Positions 43,803 to 58,162 are shown, counted from the first letter of the stretch. The stretch: DNA of 64,000 bases from Tethya wilhelma (GCA_964030475.1 CAXIPT010000003.1:11362295-11426294), one strand, 5' to 3'. Notes: generated from the letters alone by a model not told the origin. Made by a program: numbers and translations.

Positions 43803-45788
43803 CTGATATTAGTCTTAAATTACAAGGAGAGACACATGATGTCAGCTGTTGGCTATACCTATTATGAAATGAGTGGGTACATAATAAGTCATTATGACTC
43901 TTATGTACAGGAAGTGAACTGTAAGTGGCAGAGGAAGTACTATGATTTTTAGTTGGTGGAAAAGTACTCAGTTTTGTGGAATCAGGAACTATGCTGCTAG
44001 ACTGCATGTCTGATTCATTATTTTGTTTCTTTGTAGGTGAAAAGTATGTGATGACGATATTTGGAGTCCTCACATTTGCAGAACAAGGTTTGCTGTGAAG
44101 CTAGGTTAAAGTAGCCTCGTTTCCAGGCTCCCTCTTTCTCAAAATGAATCACACTCTTTGTCTAGCTTTTCCTGTCTGTTAGTCATGGAGGCAATGACAG
44201 AGAGAGAGCCTGGGATGAGGCTATAAAGTTTATCTTTCATACAATATACTTTTTATCAACTTCTTAAAACTGCTCCCTCTTTTTTCTTTTTTTTTAGGCA
44301 TTTATGATGTCATCAACAACCTTGGTTCGCTGGCTGCACGTTTCATTTTTCTTCCAATTGAAGAAAGTTTCTACGTCTTCTTTGCCTCTACTCTCTTCAG
44401 AGGAGAACCGGTCGAAAAACAAAAACAAGAATCTGTTCCTCTTGCAGCCAACACGCTGGCAATGCTCATCAAACTGGTTTTACTCGTTGCACTGGTTATT
44501 CTCTCGTTCGGCTATGCCTATTCGTACCTGGCATTGGATATTTATGGAGGCCAGCTGTTGTCAGAAGGAGGCGGGCCCAACCTGTTGAGGTGGTACTGTG
44601 TGTATGTGTTGCTGCTGGCTGTGAATGGAGTCACAGAGTGCTTCGTGTTTGCAGCCATGAGCCAGGAACAAGTGGACAAGTAAGAGATCTATTCAAGTTA
44701 ATGTACTTGCAGCTCGTGAGTAGTTGGTGCAGTGAGGTTTTAGGTATAGTCAGACACTGTCAGACAGGTGGCTAAATCCATAAGAAAATGTGGAGATTCA
44801 AAACTACACTTGTATTGACTTCCTCTTTTGCAAGACTTAATACTTGTATACACACCACATACACTGCCTTTCTTAGTACTGAGTGCCTATAGGATAGGCC
44901 TATCTGAATACTGAGTGTGTTTTACAAATGCTTGAATAATATTTTCACTCACACCCACCCACACATACACACATCCCAGGTACAACCGTTCCATGATAGT
45001 CTTCTCTCTTCTCTTTCTCTCCTCCTCTCTCCTCCTCACTCGAGTCGTAGGCAGTGTTGGCTTCATCTTGGCCAACTGTGTCAACATGGCTGCCAGAATC
45101 GTCCACAGCTGCAAGTACATCCGTTCTTTCTTCTCTCCCACACCTCACACTCCTCTCTACGATGCCATGCCATCTCCTTATACCCTCTTAGCATTTGCAG
45201 TCTCTTTCATACTCACTGCACTATCTGAGGTACGTATGTGGTTGGACCTCACTTCCATTGAAACCTCTAAACAAAAGATGCAAGAATTACTGAATGTCGG
45301 AGATTGACGGTTCTTTATTGAAAGGCTTTGTCCTTTGCTGATGCATAGTAAACGGGTGCCTTGGCATACATAGTGCCCAAATGCTATTCTAAGAAGGGTT
45401 CCACTAATTGATGTTTCCTAAGTTGCTTCCTTTTCTTGGTTTTCCTTGACAGGAAGTCAAATTTTACTTTCATGTCTTTAGTACCAGGAGCTGTACTCAT
45501 TCAATTGCAGTATGATTTCATTTCTATTGTTGTTGCTATTTCCTGTCATTGCAGGTCTATCTGTGTTGCAACCATGGCTGGTTCTATCGCATTGCACACA
45601 TAGGCATTGGTGCTGTTCTGCTGTTTGTGACAGGCTCTGTTGTTTTCGTAACTGAACCTCAACTTGTTCAGTTTTTGTTGGACAGGATGCCAACTCAGAG
45701 TTCAGCAACTTCTAGGTGGTTTGCAAGAGTAGCAGCAAGACATAGAGGCGATAAGACACCCGGAAAGAAGAAAAAGAAACTGAATTAG
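41849..45788 (+). CDS. RFT1: RFT1-family multi-pass ER membrane protein
   Basis: Nine exons: 41849-41991, 42058-42177, 42253-42436, 42802-42903, 43546-43753, 44037-44087, 44298-44679, 44980-45229, 45555-45788; 557 aa. The ATG at 41849 ([11 protein letters not shown]) is used; an upstream in-frame GTG is not credible. Conserved RFT1 blocks appear in order: [116 protein letters not shown] and [14 protein letters not shown]. About 12 transmembrane helices and a Lys-rich tail are expected. RFT1 is required for N-glycan precursor assembly at Man5GlcNAc2-PP-dolichol; its flippase role is disputed. Exons 3 (in part) and 4 are repeated in the tandem duplication at 42348-43480; the model uses one copy, which alone gives the family length. 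Confidence 0.9.
42348..43480. repeat. Apparently perfect 566-bp tandem duplication inside RFT1
   Basis: 42348-42913 and 42915-43480 appear identical base for base, offset 567 bp. Each unit has the end of RFT1 exon 3, the next intron and all of exon 4. Using both copies of exon 4 would add 34 residues; using the second exon 3 fragment would shift the frame. An assembly artefact or a very recent duplication. Confidence 0.9.
43488..43532. repeat. (CA)n microsatellite before RFT1 exon 5
   Basis: CA run 14 bp upstream of the acceptor at 43545, directly after the tandem duplication. Confidence 0.85.
44112..44223. mobile_element. Short element with tagcctcgtttccaggct inverted termini
   Basis: The left end tagcctcgtttccaggct is matched by agcctgggatgaggcta at the right end, 112 bp overall, in an RFT1 intron. 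Related ends occur at 13109-13184. Probably a MITE fragment family. Confidence 0.55.
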
Positions 45789-45951
45789 CAAGGTTTCTGT
45801 ACCCACAGTTGTTTTTGTATGGTCAACAGTTTGTGAGTGTTCGGTAAAGGATCGTCAAAATTAGTTACATTATCCGAATTTTGCGCGCGCGCGCGGTTTG
45901 TTTCGTTGCTAGGGATTTTGTGCACGTTGCTATGCGCCTCTAGTCACAAAG
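45789..45951 (+). promoter_or_regulatory. RFT1-CFAP54 spacer: CFAP54 promoter with GTTGCTA motifs
   Basis: Only 163 bp separate the RFT1 stop from the CFAP54 ATG. It holds a gcgcgcgcgcgcg run (45883-45895) and two gttgcta motifs (45905 and 45926) that resemble half-sites of the RFX X-box, the usual control element of ciliary genes. Confidence 0.5.
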
Positions 45952-48900
45952 ATGTCTGCTGTTCCGAGTGCTGCTCTTCTTCCGAAGTATTTCACAGAAG
46001 GGCCGAAAAGGCCGAACCCTGTGGTCACTTCATTTGAGAAGGAGCTCGGGTACCTTGTGAACTCGCTGAAAAAGAACCAGGGAAAACCAGTCACTGGCGA
46101 ACTAAAGCAAAAACTGTAAGAAATTTATGGCCATGTGCTAGCAAGCTAGGCAGGCTAGGCTTCTCATATAACGATTGAAAGTATTAATTGTGAGCTGTGT
46201 GATGTATTGCTTGCTGTTATAAATCGTGTTGTTTGCAACTGCAGGTCAAATGGTCTGTACTCGCTGTGGAGTGGGTATGAAGCTCGACTCCCTGCCAACT
46301 ACTTTGTTCAAAAGTTGCTCGCCACGGGCGACCTCTTCTACCAGTGTGGATGCTATGAACTAGCCAGTGGTCACTGCTATGGGAGGTACCTGTCCTCACA
46401 GTATGGTGGCGTTGGAATGGAGAAGACTCTTTGTGAGATCTTTGAAGAAATCAAGGACATTGAAGAAATGGTCTACATTGTGAGTTATCATTTACGTGAT
46501 TATTGGAAATGCTATGCAAATTTAGAGTCAATAGGCTTACATACGTACAAATAAACTGTCAAATCATTTTCTGTTAAATAATTTTTGTTTTTCATTCTAG
46601 CTGAGAGCTGCTATTGGTGACTCAATGTGTCAATTCTTCATCGCTGAGAAGCAGGATCCAAATTTAATGGTATTCAACACTTTTAGCGCTAAGTGTATTG
46701 CTATTCCAACAATCACCAACCCATCCAATTTTTGGCATAATTTTTTTTATCTCTGTATCAATTCTTGTTCAATTTTGGTGCAGCTATCCATGTATTCTGT
46801 TTGTGCTGCACAAGAATGACTATTTGATGGATTTAATATTGGCAATCCTTACCAAACCGCCAATCCTTATAATCCGCCAAATTTTTGTGCTATACGATAC
46901 TTTATAATCCCTTATTCTCCTCACAGCACATGTGCACCAGACGAACCATCCACTCTGTCCTCTCAAGCCTCCAGGAGGCCTCCCAGCTCTCCCTCTCCCG
47001 AGAGCCTCTCTACTGGCTCACCTACAACACCCTCATTCACATCTACTCCATCTCTCGTAAGATGATGGCCGCAGGGCACACGACGCCGGTGCTGGAGTTC
47101 CTCCTGTGGGGGTCCGTGTGCATGGAGTCCTCCGTACCTCTCATGACCACCAAATATCTCTCACTGAGGGTCAGTTTCTACGTGGGTGTGTGTCAGTGCT
47201 ACTATTCTTGCAAGCTGCCTTATCAGGCGGAGATTTTTGCACGAAGGGGGCTTGATATGGTCCACGAATTGGCTCAGATTGAGCATCAGAGTAACTCCGA
47301 AGCGACTGAGAGTAGTGAGCAGTTGTTTCGAGAGGTCTCGGTCAAGTTAGGTGTCATGGTCTTCAAGCGTTCGGTGTTGGAATCACGGAAGAAGACAAAA
47401 ACTGTGTTTCGACCAAAGATTAGACCGACGATCAGGGACTTACTCCAATTACCCACACCAAGGTCGCCAACAGAGAAGCTCCTCCAGGAGATGTTTGGAG
47501 GAGCTAGTGCTCAGTTTCTAGCAGTGCTCGAAAGTTTGGCAGAGAGCTCGCGACGACCTTTGGACCAAGCACCTCCCTCTCCAGTGACCGAGATTGATCA
47601 GGATACCATTGGAGATGTCTATCAGGTAAGAACTGTATGTAGTGTGTGTGTGTCATATACCAGTCTCTGGTAGTCTCATGTGAAACTTACACCTGGAGAG
47701 AGTCTGGGTACCAGGCTACTGCACAAATTGTATAGAGAGCCTGCAATGACTGCTGTATGGTGTATTGTTATACACACAGGAGCTCTTTTGCATTGGGACT
47801 GACCTAGCTCAGCAGGCATTGGCAGGAAATGATGAAGGTGATGATTGTGGAGAGCTCGAGACCTCCCTCATCCAGTCTGCCTCCACTGAGGGCCACTATA
47901 TTCCTCTCGATGCTGTCGTGTGCTTTGTCCGCCTGGCACGTAGCTACGACCAGAAGGAGGTGGTGGAGATATTGGCAGAGAAAGTCATCCGTGCAACTCA
48001 GGTATGTGTATAGCCTGTATTCAGAATATAATAATTTTTGTAAAAGGACTATGTACATGTGGCAAGAAAATTTGATGTCAATATGCTTTGTGAATTTGCA
48101 GTTTTGCAATGTAAAGGAGATGCAAATATCCCCAAAAAATTTATCCATTTTTTTCTTCGTATATATAGGAGTCTAGTGACGAGCATGTAAGGTCAAAGGG
48201 CACATCTCTGGACTTGATTCTCTCTGTGGACCAACTGATGTCCTCTCACAAGAAGTACAAGTCCCTCACAGCAGCCGCTGCTTCTCAGCACCCTGCCCCT
48301 CCCAACACTGGAGTCACTGCCACCACTACTGCCACTGCCACTGCTAGAGTGGCATCAGGCAATGAGGAGGGAAGGGGAGGTATGTATGGAGGTGGACTGG
48401 ATATCGTGCACTTTGTTTGAAAGCACAGTAATATCAGCTGTTGGGAGGGATTTAAGTCTTGTCAAATCTTATGTATTTACTCAGCTTGCATTGATTGTTT
48501 TTGAATAACATTTTTTTTATAATTTTGCAAACTGTAAGTGCAAAAAACGTATTACTACCAAATTTTCTTGCTACATAGAGCTTTGTGGATGACTTTCTCT
48601 GCCAATATTTTATTTCAAACATTTCTTTCCCAGGATCTCCTGAGGAGCTCTTTGAGCGCCTCCAACAGGTGCTCTCTCTCATCCACTCCATCTGTTCCTC
48701 AGACCCTCACTTCCTGGCTGTGGACTTTGACCTCCTCATCGACTCCACCATGCTTGTCTGGGAGGTGGCTCGGCCTGCATTTGTAAGGATTCAGTCACAT
48801 GACTACCCCTCGTGCCGACAGTTCCTGACCCACTCCATAGGAATACAAGTATGGACACTATTACATACTAGAGTACTGCTAAGGATTAATTTCATTGTCA

Positions 48901-50700
48901 CGATCTTTGTGAAATACATCCAAGCTCAAATCATGTTTGGGAGGGAAATATAAATACCTGAGACACAGCTAGTAAATTTGAGTTACATGTATAGTACGGT
49001 ATATTATTATGCTTTCATCAAAATTTTCACTTTTTTTTCTCTCTCTCTCTTTTTTTCTTCCTCCTTTCAGTACATGCTGCTGCTCAACCAGCTGGTCCAG
49101 GTGTTCCATACTCTGGAGTTGTGGCGCATCGACCCCCTTCTTCAAGGCGAGCTCACTCTCAAGCTGGGCTGTCTCATGGAGGCCAAGGCCGAGGTGGGTC
49201 AGAGGTCGAGGAGAATGAGTCGTGTGGACACACTAGAGACCGGTCAATTCCTACTCCACGATCGCAGTCAGCTGCTGACGTGTCTTGCCGAGCTGCAGCA
49301 AGGTCTGGAGTGTGTGCAGCTTGCTAGGGAGGATGAGTACATTGATGAGAGGGGAGAGGATGATGGTGGTGCTCTGTTTCTTGGGAGAGGAGAGTCTGTG
49401 TCAGAGTTGGAGATGATTCATGTGGAGTTTGTTCACACCATCACTAGAGTCAAGTTGAAGTTGGCTTCGACGATACCTCCACCTAGTACGTAAGATTGTG
49501 TGCACCTAGCCTCTTTCTAGACTTCAAAATTGTTTGAAACGTCTCTTGTTTGATCATATATAATGGTACATGTCCTATTTTTATACTAATTAATGTGTTT
49601 ATTATAAGGAGCTATTGTTATTTCCTCCCATTACATGTAGCTCCCAGTGAGTCTTCTCAGAAGCTCTCCTTTCTCAAGTCCAAGGTGAAGGAACGCGAGG
49701 CAGCTCAGCAGCAGAGAAAGAGAATGTTGTCGGAGCTCACTGCGCAGAACGTGGCCGTTGAGAATGAGACACAGTTGAAAGAGAATGCAGCAAAGAACCA
49801 CTACTCTCTGGCGATGATATGCATGTTGCAAGCAGTGACCAGTCCAGAGCTGAGCCAGTCAATGAAGGACACACTCATAAAGGTACATAGAATTATACAT
49901 ACTTTTTACATATGGGGAAGGATCAAGATGTTAGGTTCGGAATATTAGGATCGAGATATTAGGATCAGAATACTAGGATCGGAATTTGAAGATCTGACTA
50001 TTAGAATCAAAATACTAGGATCAGAATATTAGGATCAGAATCGAGATGTTAGGATCGGAATATGAGAATTGAAATATTAGAATCAGAATATTAGGATCGG
50101 AATCAGAATACTAGGATTGGAATATGAGGATCTGATAAATTAGGATCTGAATATTAGGATTGGAATATTAGGATTGGAATATGAGGATTGGAATATTAGA
50201 ATCTGGATATGAGAATTGGAATATTAGAATCAAGATATTAGGATCTGAATATGAGGATTGGAATATTAGAATCGAGATATTAGGATTGGAATATGAGGAT
50301 TGGAATATTAGAATCGAGATATTAGGATCGGAATATGAGGATTGGAATATTAGAATCGAGATATTAGGATTGGAATATGAGGATTGGAATATTAGAATCG
50401 AGATATTAGGATCGGAATATGAGGATTGGAATATTAGAATCGAGATATTAGGATCAGAATATGAGGATTGGAATATTAGAATCGGAATATGAGGATTGGA
50501 ATATTAGAATTGGAATATTAGAATCGAGATATTAGGATCGGATTATGAGAATCGGAATATTAGAATCGAGGTATTAGGATCGGAATGTTAGGATCAGGAT
50601 ATTTGGATTGGGATATTTGTATTAGCAATTTCTGTCCACCTGAGAAAGTACCAGAATTCTTACCATCCTTCTTCTGTAGCAACGTACAGCCTCTTTATGC

Positions 50701-50748
<48 letters not shown>

Positions 50749-53700
50749 CACACACACATACACATGTCTGTTTCTTACCTTTTATGTATACAGGATTCTT
50801 ACAGCTATTTGGTTCAAGAGCAAAAAAGACTCACCACCTTTTCAAAATCAATCTCGAGGGCGACCCTCTCATCAACCTCATCTCCCGGCACCCTCCCACC
50901 TCCAGTTCTACTCCACTCCTCCGATACGACCATGGTCTTCAAACCTGGTCCCTTTCTCGATACCACACTGCAGCAGAGGGTGGCCTACTACAAGCTGTTT
51001 GGAAGGAGCTCTGCCGGTAGCAACGTCAAGGTGAGGCTCACGGACAACCACTTGGATGGACTCGGAGTGGAGGTAAGAAAGAAGAAGACTATGATTTACC
51101 AAGTGATGCTATTTTAGATTTAACACATAGACAATTATGTCCAAATCCGAAATTTTTTTATCCATTTGGAAGAAAAATCACTGCATGCAATTTTTTTGGT
51201 ATACTATTACCAAATCATCCATTTGTTGTCACTCCATCCATCCATCCAGGTGCCTGCTTCCAGTGGCTGCACTCTCTCTGTGAGTGGTCTGGAGGCCAAT
51301 GAGGAGTACCTGTTTGCTGTGGCCGCCTATTCCATCAATGGAGAGCTGGTTGGTGGTGGCATTGGTCGTCCTTGTCGGCCAATAGTGGCTCGCTACTCTC
51401 TACCACTGATAGCAGCATGGGGATACCTTTGTGAAGTGAGTAACATGCTAGTACTTTAGTATTGATCATGGGTAAACCCTGTCATTAGTAACTTGCTATT
51501 ACTGTGGTGGTATTATTGATTATGGGTAAACCCTGTTATAACTTGTACAACTTGCTAGTGCTATATTATCATTGATCGTGATTGATATTATCATTGATCG
51601 TGGGTAAACCCTGTCATTAAACTCTTACTGATTGTCTTTCACAGTGTGCCTATATTGCTAGTGTGAGCTCGGTGGCTGAAAAGTCATCTTATGTTCTCTG
51701 GAAGTACTTTATCGTCCAGACTTCCAAAACCACCGACGATATCGAGCAATCGCTACAGCTCTATCGCACCAAAAGCACTACCATCTCAGACACGCCCCCT
51801 GCCCTGCTCCACCTCTTTATCCAGTCCATATTCATCCACACCCAGCTCACCATAGAGCAAGGCTCGCTCCTCTCCAATCAGCTCAGCAGGGCAGACTCAC
51901 TCAAAAACAGTCAGCTGCTAAGATTAGAGTTGGCAAGACGACTGCTAGTGGCCGTTGATGTGGCCGGGATGTTGAACAGTGCCAGTTTGTGTTTGCAAGC
52001 TGTTGTGATGTGCTACGGTGTTTTAGCTCCTCTGATTCAACAGAGTGTCACCACACCCCCACTCACGGACATCTTGCTTCAGTGTCACGCTGCGCTGTTT
52101 GAGCTGCCGGAGTCAGCAGTGGTGGTGAACAAGGATGCCTCTTCCGTGAGGAGCTTGCACCACATGATAGCAGCCATGGCCTACCACATTGGAAAGGTAC
52201 ATAGTCATGTATAAATATACTGAACTTTTATGGCAAAAATTTGAAGAAAAATAAATGTAGTTAAGTAGCTATTTTGTCTAATTTTCACATGTAAGATATA
52301 TATGTACATGATAATATTTTTTAATGTCATTTACTTGGATATAAGTATACTTCAGTTTACATTTTTCCTCTTTTGTTCCAGGTGGTGTTGGCTTCCAATA
52401 AGAAGCCTCTTTTCTCCTATCTCTCTGATAACGTAAGGGGTTTACTCTTAATCACGATGGAAGCATCCACACAAAAGTCCAAAGATGTCCCAACAGAAAC
52501 GTCTTTACGATCCGATTCCAGCAAAATGGACGCTTCATCTCTACTCTCCGAAGCACCAGACCCAGCTCTCTCAAGCTACGCAACTATCCGCTCCATGCTG
52601 CCCACTCTAGCAATACCTCAGAAAGGAACAAGCAAAAAGAGCCGAAAATCTCGTAAAAAGGTTGCAGTAGCTGCCGAACAGCTATCGGATGAAGCAAAGA
52701 GCATTGAATACAAGGCGTACGAAGCATTCATAATGTCCAACCACTTTCAAGCCTCCTTGGATGACCTGGACCTCACAGGACAAGAGGATCCGGTGCTCCT
52801 ACACGCAGTGATTGCTCTACTGCCGTCGCAAGCTGCTTACAAAGAAGTGCAAAAGTTTCGAAGGAGGCCACAGTACCTGGAGTATTTTGTACACCTTGCT
52901 AGTTCCACACTGACCAAGGGACACGGAGAAAGAGTGCTGGAATGGTGCAGAGATGCCTTTCAGTGGCTCAAGAAACGAAACGATCTACTCATCACGCCGA
53001 AGCAGTCTAAAATCCACGAACAGAAAAAGACGACGCAAAAAGGGAAGCAAGTCGTGGCAAACACAACAACCGGTGGAGTGGTCGCAAAACCTTCACAAGC
53101 AAAATTGAAACAACCTTCAGCAATAGCTCTCACTCAAGACAAAGCTGCTACTCAACGTTCAACGATTGCACTGGTCAAAGCATTAGGAGCTGGAGGGGGA
53201 GGGAGTAAGGGTGGCAAGTTGCTCGGTGCCTCGTTGAATATTGTACCAAGACAGGCTTCAAGATTGAAGAAGCTTCAACCTGTTGTCTCTCAGTCTCTGA
53301 ATATATCGCACAACGTCCACCACGTGAAGATCACTCGTGATGATGTTGAGCACAAGGCTGGAGTGGTCCTCAGTACCATCCTGCCATCACTGTGGAGGAC
53401 ACTCAAGAGCAGGTGAGGGATTACATATATATATATATAGTACAAAAGTAGATGCTTTTGTGCATGAGTTATAACTCACGTTATATCTTTCGCACGTGAC
53501 GTTATAACTTCGTGAATGAGTTCTTTGTGTGTGAATAATGACTAGTAAAGTTATGACAAGAGATGGAGGCATATTAATAAAACTGCATATATATGCCTTC
53601 AAAACCACGTAAGACTATCCAATGTCATTTACATTGTGTAGTAGTAGTAGCCTTATTCGTTCCTACACTCTCACCTTTACACTCATGGTAAGGAAGGCGC

Positions 53701-55857
53701 AAGGCGTGAATATGACTTCAGGGATGACCTTGACCTCTGCTAGAAGATTCATTTTAACTTTATCAATGCAACTGAATTAATCTGTTGGGTTGTCAGGAAT
53801 AGCTCCTATAAACTGTGAAACTGTACCTTGCTTTATTCTCACAGTTTTTCTAGCTTAAATCGATCTATGAATGCTAGCAATCTCAGTTCAGACTCGCTTC
53901 AGCTGCATAGTCTCGTGGGCCAGCCCCTTTCAAGGAAAGAAAGGGTGTGGTAACACTCACATATAGCGATTTTGTTCAAGTGGTGAATTTCTTGGACACT
54001 TTAATTGGCCACAGCATGTTAGCTATGTAAACTCCAATTGAAAGTGAAGCCATTACATCACCTGTCAATAATTTTTGATAACAGCAAACCACACTACAAT
54101 CTGCTGACAGTGCAGAACAAATTTTTCTGATAGCAGTGTTGCCAGACTCTTGAAGTCTTCGATCCTTTCCCTTGGGAAGAGTCTGGCCTGGGAGACTAGC
54201 AGCTCAGTGCAGGGGTCAAAGGACATGTCTACCCAGCCCCTAGTGTGTCATGTGATTAATGAAAATGGCTACAGGTGGATTTGATTGTGTGTTTGTTGAA
54301 AAACCACAAGAAGCATTCCAGTCTGAGTGTCCAGTGTGTCTACAGGCTGTTAGAGAGCCTCATCTAGTCTCCTGCTGTGGATACAACTTCTGTAAAGTTT
54401 GTATTGAGAGAGTCAAAACTGCCAACAAGCCATGTCCAACGTGTAAAGAAGAGAACTTTACTATTTTCCACAACAAAGGACTTCAACGTTCTCTCTATGG
54501 ATTTAAAGTTTACTGCTCACACAAACAGGAAGGTTGTGAGTGGAGGGGGGAGCTAGGCCAGCTTGACAATCACCTCAATTTGTCTCCACAACCTGACAAA
54601 CAGCTAGAGGGGTGTGACTACAGTGAGATTCAATGCATCCACTGCTCTGAGTTGGTTAAACGTTCAAGAATCAGATTTCATCAAACTGAACACTGTTACA
54701 AACGTCCATTTGAGTGTGAGTATTGTCAAAGCTATGAGTCTCACTATGATGATGTCATCAACAATCACTGGCGTGTGTGTGGCTACCACCCAGTAAGATG
54801 TCCCAATGAGTGTGGTACATTCCCTCAACGTCAGGATCTTGAGAACCATGTCACTAAAGACTGTCCCGAGACAGTTATTGCCTGTGACCTCCACCATGTT
54901 GGATGTGATGTGAAGCTACCTCGTAAAGACATGCCAGCCCATCTCAAAGAGAACTTGGTCACTCACATGTCTCTACAAGCAGCCAGCTACTCCAAACTAC
55001 TAGCTGGTCATAAGAAACTTCAAGCCAGTCATGCCACTCTTCAAGCTAACTATGCTGCTCTTCGGCAAGATAAAGCAACTCTTCGAGTTAAACTTCAAGA
55101 GAAAGTAAATAAATTAGAGAGTGAAAATAAAACACTCAAATGTCAACTCTCAAGACTACAAGTGAGAACTGGAGCTACTGATTCTCATACAGACACAGCC
55201 ATGCATGTATTGGGCTATGCTGGCACTATGGTGAATTTTAATGTACACAAAAGAGTTAGTGATACTTGGTACTCTCCTCCTTTCTACACCCACTATGGAG
55301 GTTACAAGCTCTGCTTCCGAGTCAATGCTGGTGGAAATGGTATTGGTAAAGGAACGCATATCTCTGTGTATATCTGTGTAATGAAGGGAGAATATGACAA
55401 TCACCTCAAGTGGCCATTTCGTGGTGACATCACAGTCCAACTAGTGGACCAGACAGGAAAGGAGGAACATCGTGCTGACACCATTCATTACACTAACGAA
55501 ACACCTGATAGCCTCGCTGGTAGAGTGACACAAGGAGACAAGAATGGTGGTTGGGGAAAACACCAGTTCCTCCCTCTTGATGAACTAAAACCGAAGTATC
55601 TCAGAAATGATTGTCTTCGTTTTCAAATTGCCAAAATTAAACTAAACTAAAAACTTCAATAATCCTTGTATAGGCAATGAGTTAGTTACTCATGTGTTAG
55701 TTAGCATCACTATGTATTAATGTACTCTAAAAAACTTTTACATGTGTATCTTGCACATAGATATTCACTTGTCAGCTGTTCACAAAAAATGCTGAATAAT
55801 GCTGCTAAATGCTGATTCAGGTTATAAGTACTGCGTCAAATGAGCACCACACACACA

Positions 55858-55905
<48 letters not shown>

Positions 55906-58162
55906 GAAAGCGTCTGAGGGTGGTGTGCAGTGAAGAGCTTCCCTGGAGGGTCCAGGCCAACCTCATCTCTGCCACCTGTTGTGTTGGTGTGTTGCTGGAG
56001 AGGCTGGGGAGAGAGGGGCAGGGTGGCAGTGATGGTGAGAGGGCCAGTGTGGGGGTGGGGTTTGATGCAGCAGGGGTAATAATTGAAGGAGTCATCCCCA
56101 CTCATGGTCCATCAGTACCTGGAAGTGATCAAGAGGTAAGTACAGTACAGTATAGCATAATTATTATAGTCACTTAACAACTTTGAAGTCATGTCAATCT
56201 TTTTCCTGAAAAATCTTTGTTCTTCTTATTACAAATGTGGCACATCGCTATCAAGTACCATACTGTATAGCGAGTAAATTTAGCGGGCTTAAAATTTGGC
56301 GGATTCACATTTTAGCATGATTGGCGATTTTAAATTTGCCGATTTAATTCTGCATGCTGCATTGTTGATATGCGCATGCGTGTGTGTAAGACTGTTTGGC
56401 AATTTGCAAAATAATTCACCAATTTGCCAAATTCAATTCTATATGGTGTATTATTTTTGCCATTCCTTTCTTCTCCCAGTTCAAGCCGTCGTCCAACTCT
56501 GAAGCTCTCTTCTTCAACGACCTCCGTCAGGTTATGACCCACTACAGGAGGGCCATTGTCCTAGCCCACAGAGGGCGAGCCTGGACGCTGCTACAGAACG
56601 CCTCGAGGCAACTCTGTAACACCATCAACACCCTACACCAAGCCTGTTCTGGTGAAAGTACCCAGTCACTACTAGCAGCTGTGTATGGTCTCTCTTGTAA
56701 GCCTCTCTATTTCGCTGCCCTCGGATTGTCCGACTTGCTCAGGCAGAAGGAGTTGGGTGTGTTCACCGCCAGCAGTGGGAGAATTCCTCAAGCTCTGCCT
56801 CTCAAGTTCACCGGAGGTCGTATTGATGATTGTAACATGGTGGGAGTGGTGTTTGTCAAACGGGCTGTGTTTCTGGCCCTCCATGTGCTTCACTCTCACC
56901 AGCACTGGGAGGAGATGATCGATGCTGCTGTGCACTTTGACAATGCAACAAAGTAAGTGTTTCTATGCACAAAAGTGGAAAGTATATTGATTGATTGACG
57001 GGGGAAGAAGTTAAAAGATTGTTTGATTGACGAGAGAGAGAGAGAGATTCTCATTCAGTATACCGTAACATCTGTATCACATACAAACTATGGCAGTAAT
57101 GCACACACACACACACACATAAACTCAGCCATTCTTGGGCCGACCAACTAGTGCCAGTCATCATCTCGGCTCAGACTCATCTCAAGGAGAGAATGGTCAA
57201 ATACAAGCACACCCTCGTTCGAGAAAAAATCGAGCCTGCTGCTCACTTAGATCCAGGACCAGAGGGACACGACGTGTACGGTAAAATGGGCCACGCTTTA
57301 GCACTGGTTTCAGTCTCGCTGGACAGCAACGAGACTCTGAAGAGACTTGATGCACAACAGGGTGAACGGGAAGCTTCTGATCCTAAGGACCCCAGCATGG
57401 TGTTGTCAGGGGCTAGGTCACTGATGGTGAGGTACCTCGGAGGATTGAAGATGGAGGAAGAAGAAGAGGAGGGTCTTAGTGATTGTGCACTGCCTCCGTC
57501 ACAGCTGGGTGTGGTTGTGTCGGCTTACGATGAGGCTATCAGTGCTCTGGTTGATGGTGGGGAGGGGGAGCTGGCTGCTCAGGCCATGAGTGAACTGGGC
57601 GACCTGTTTCAACATTCGGGACAACCAAAGTAAGTCATCAGTCTAGTCAATATACAGTAATTTAGCATGTGGTCAATCTAATATATGCATGGGTCATCTG
57701 CATGCTCTGTGTGATGGTTAGGTTCTTGGCTTCTCTTCTTCTTATACAATGTCACATATGTACTGCAGTATGTGTGCTAGTCTTGTGTCTCCTCCATGTG
57801 TAGGTCGGCTGTGACGTGGTGGAAGGAGGCGCTGTGTGTCGTCCTACAGAGCAAGAGTCCCTTGGAGTCATGGAGGAAGGTCTCTGAGCGTGGTCTGGAT
57901 GGCGTGGGACTGTGGGGAGCACTGCTGGTGGGAACCACAGCCACGAAGCTAGCCAGGTGTGCCAGCTTACCAGAGCACTGTGCAATGAATGATAAATGAG
58001 AGCTTTTAACTGTAATTGAGCAACACAATTCAGGTTGTTATGAATATTCTCCATCAGTGAAGATTATAGTAAAGTTTGTAAATAGGGGCGAATTTATCAT
58101 TCACTCACTCACACACACACACGTGCGCACACACACACACACTCACACATACACACACACGT

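Noticed and set aside
50181..50492. 103-aa ORF with repeated GSEYEDWNIRIEIL
   Set aside because: It is the minisatellite read in one frame; the unit (42 bp) is a multiple of three, so an open frame is expected by chance. It lies in a CFAP54 intron.
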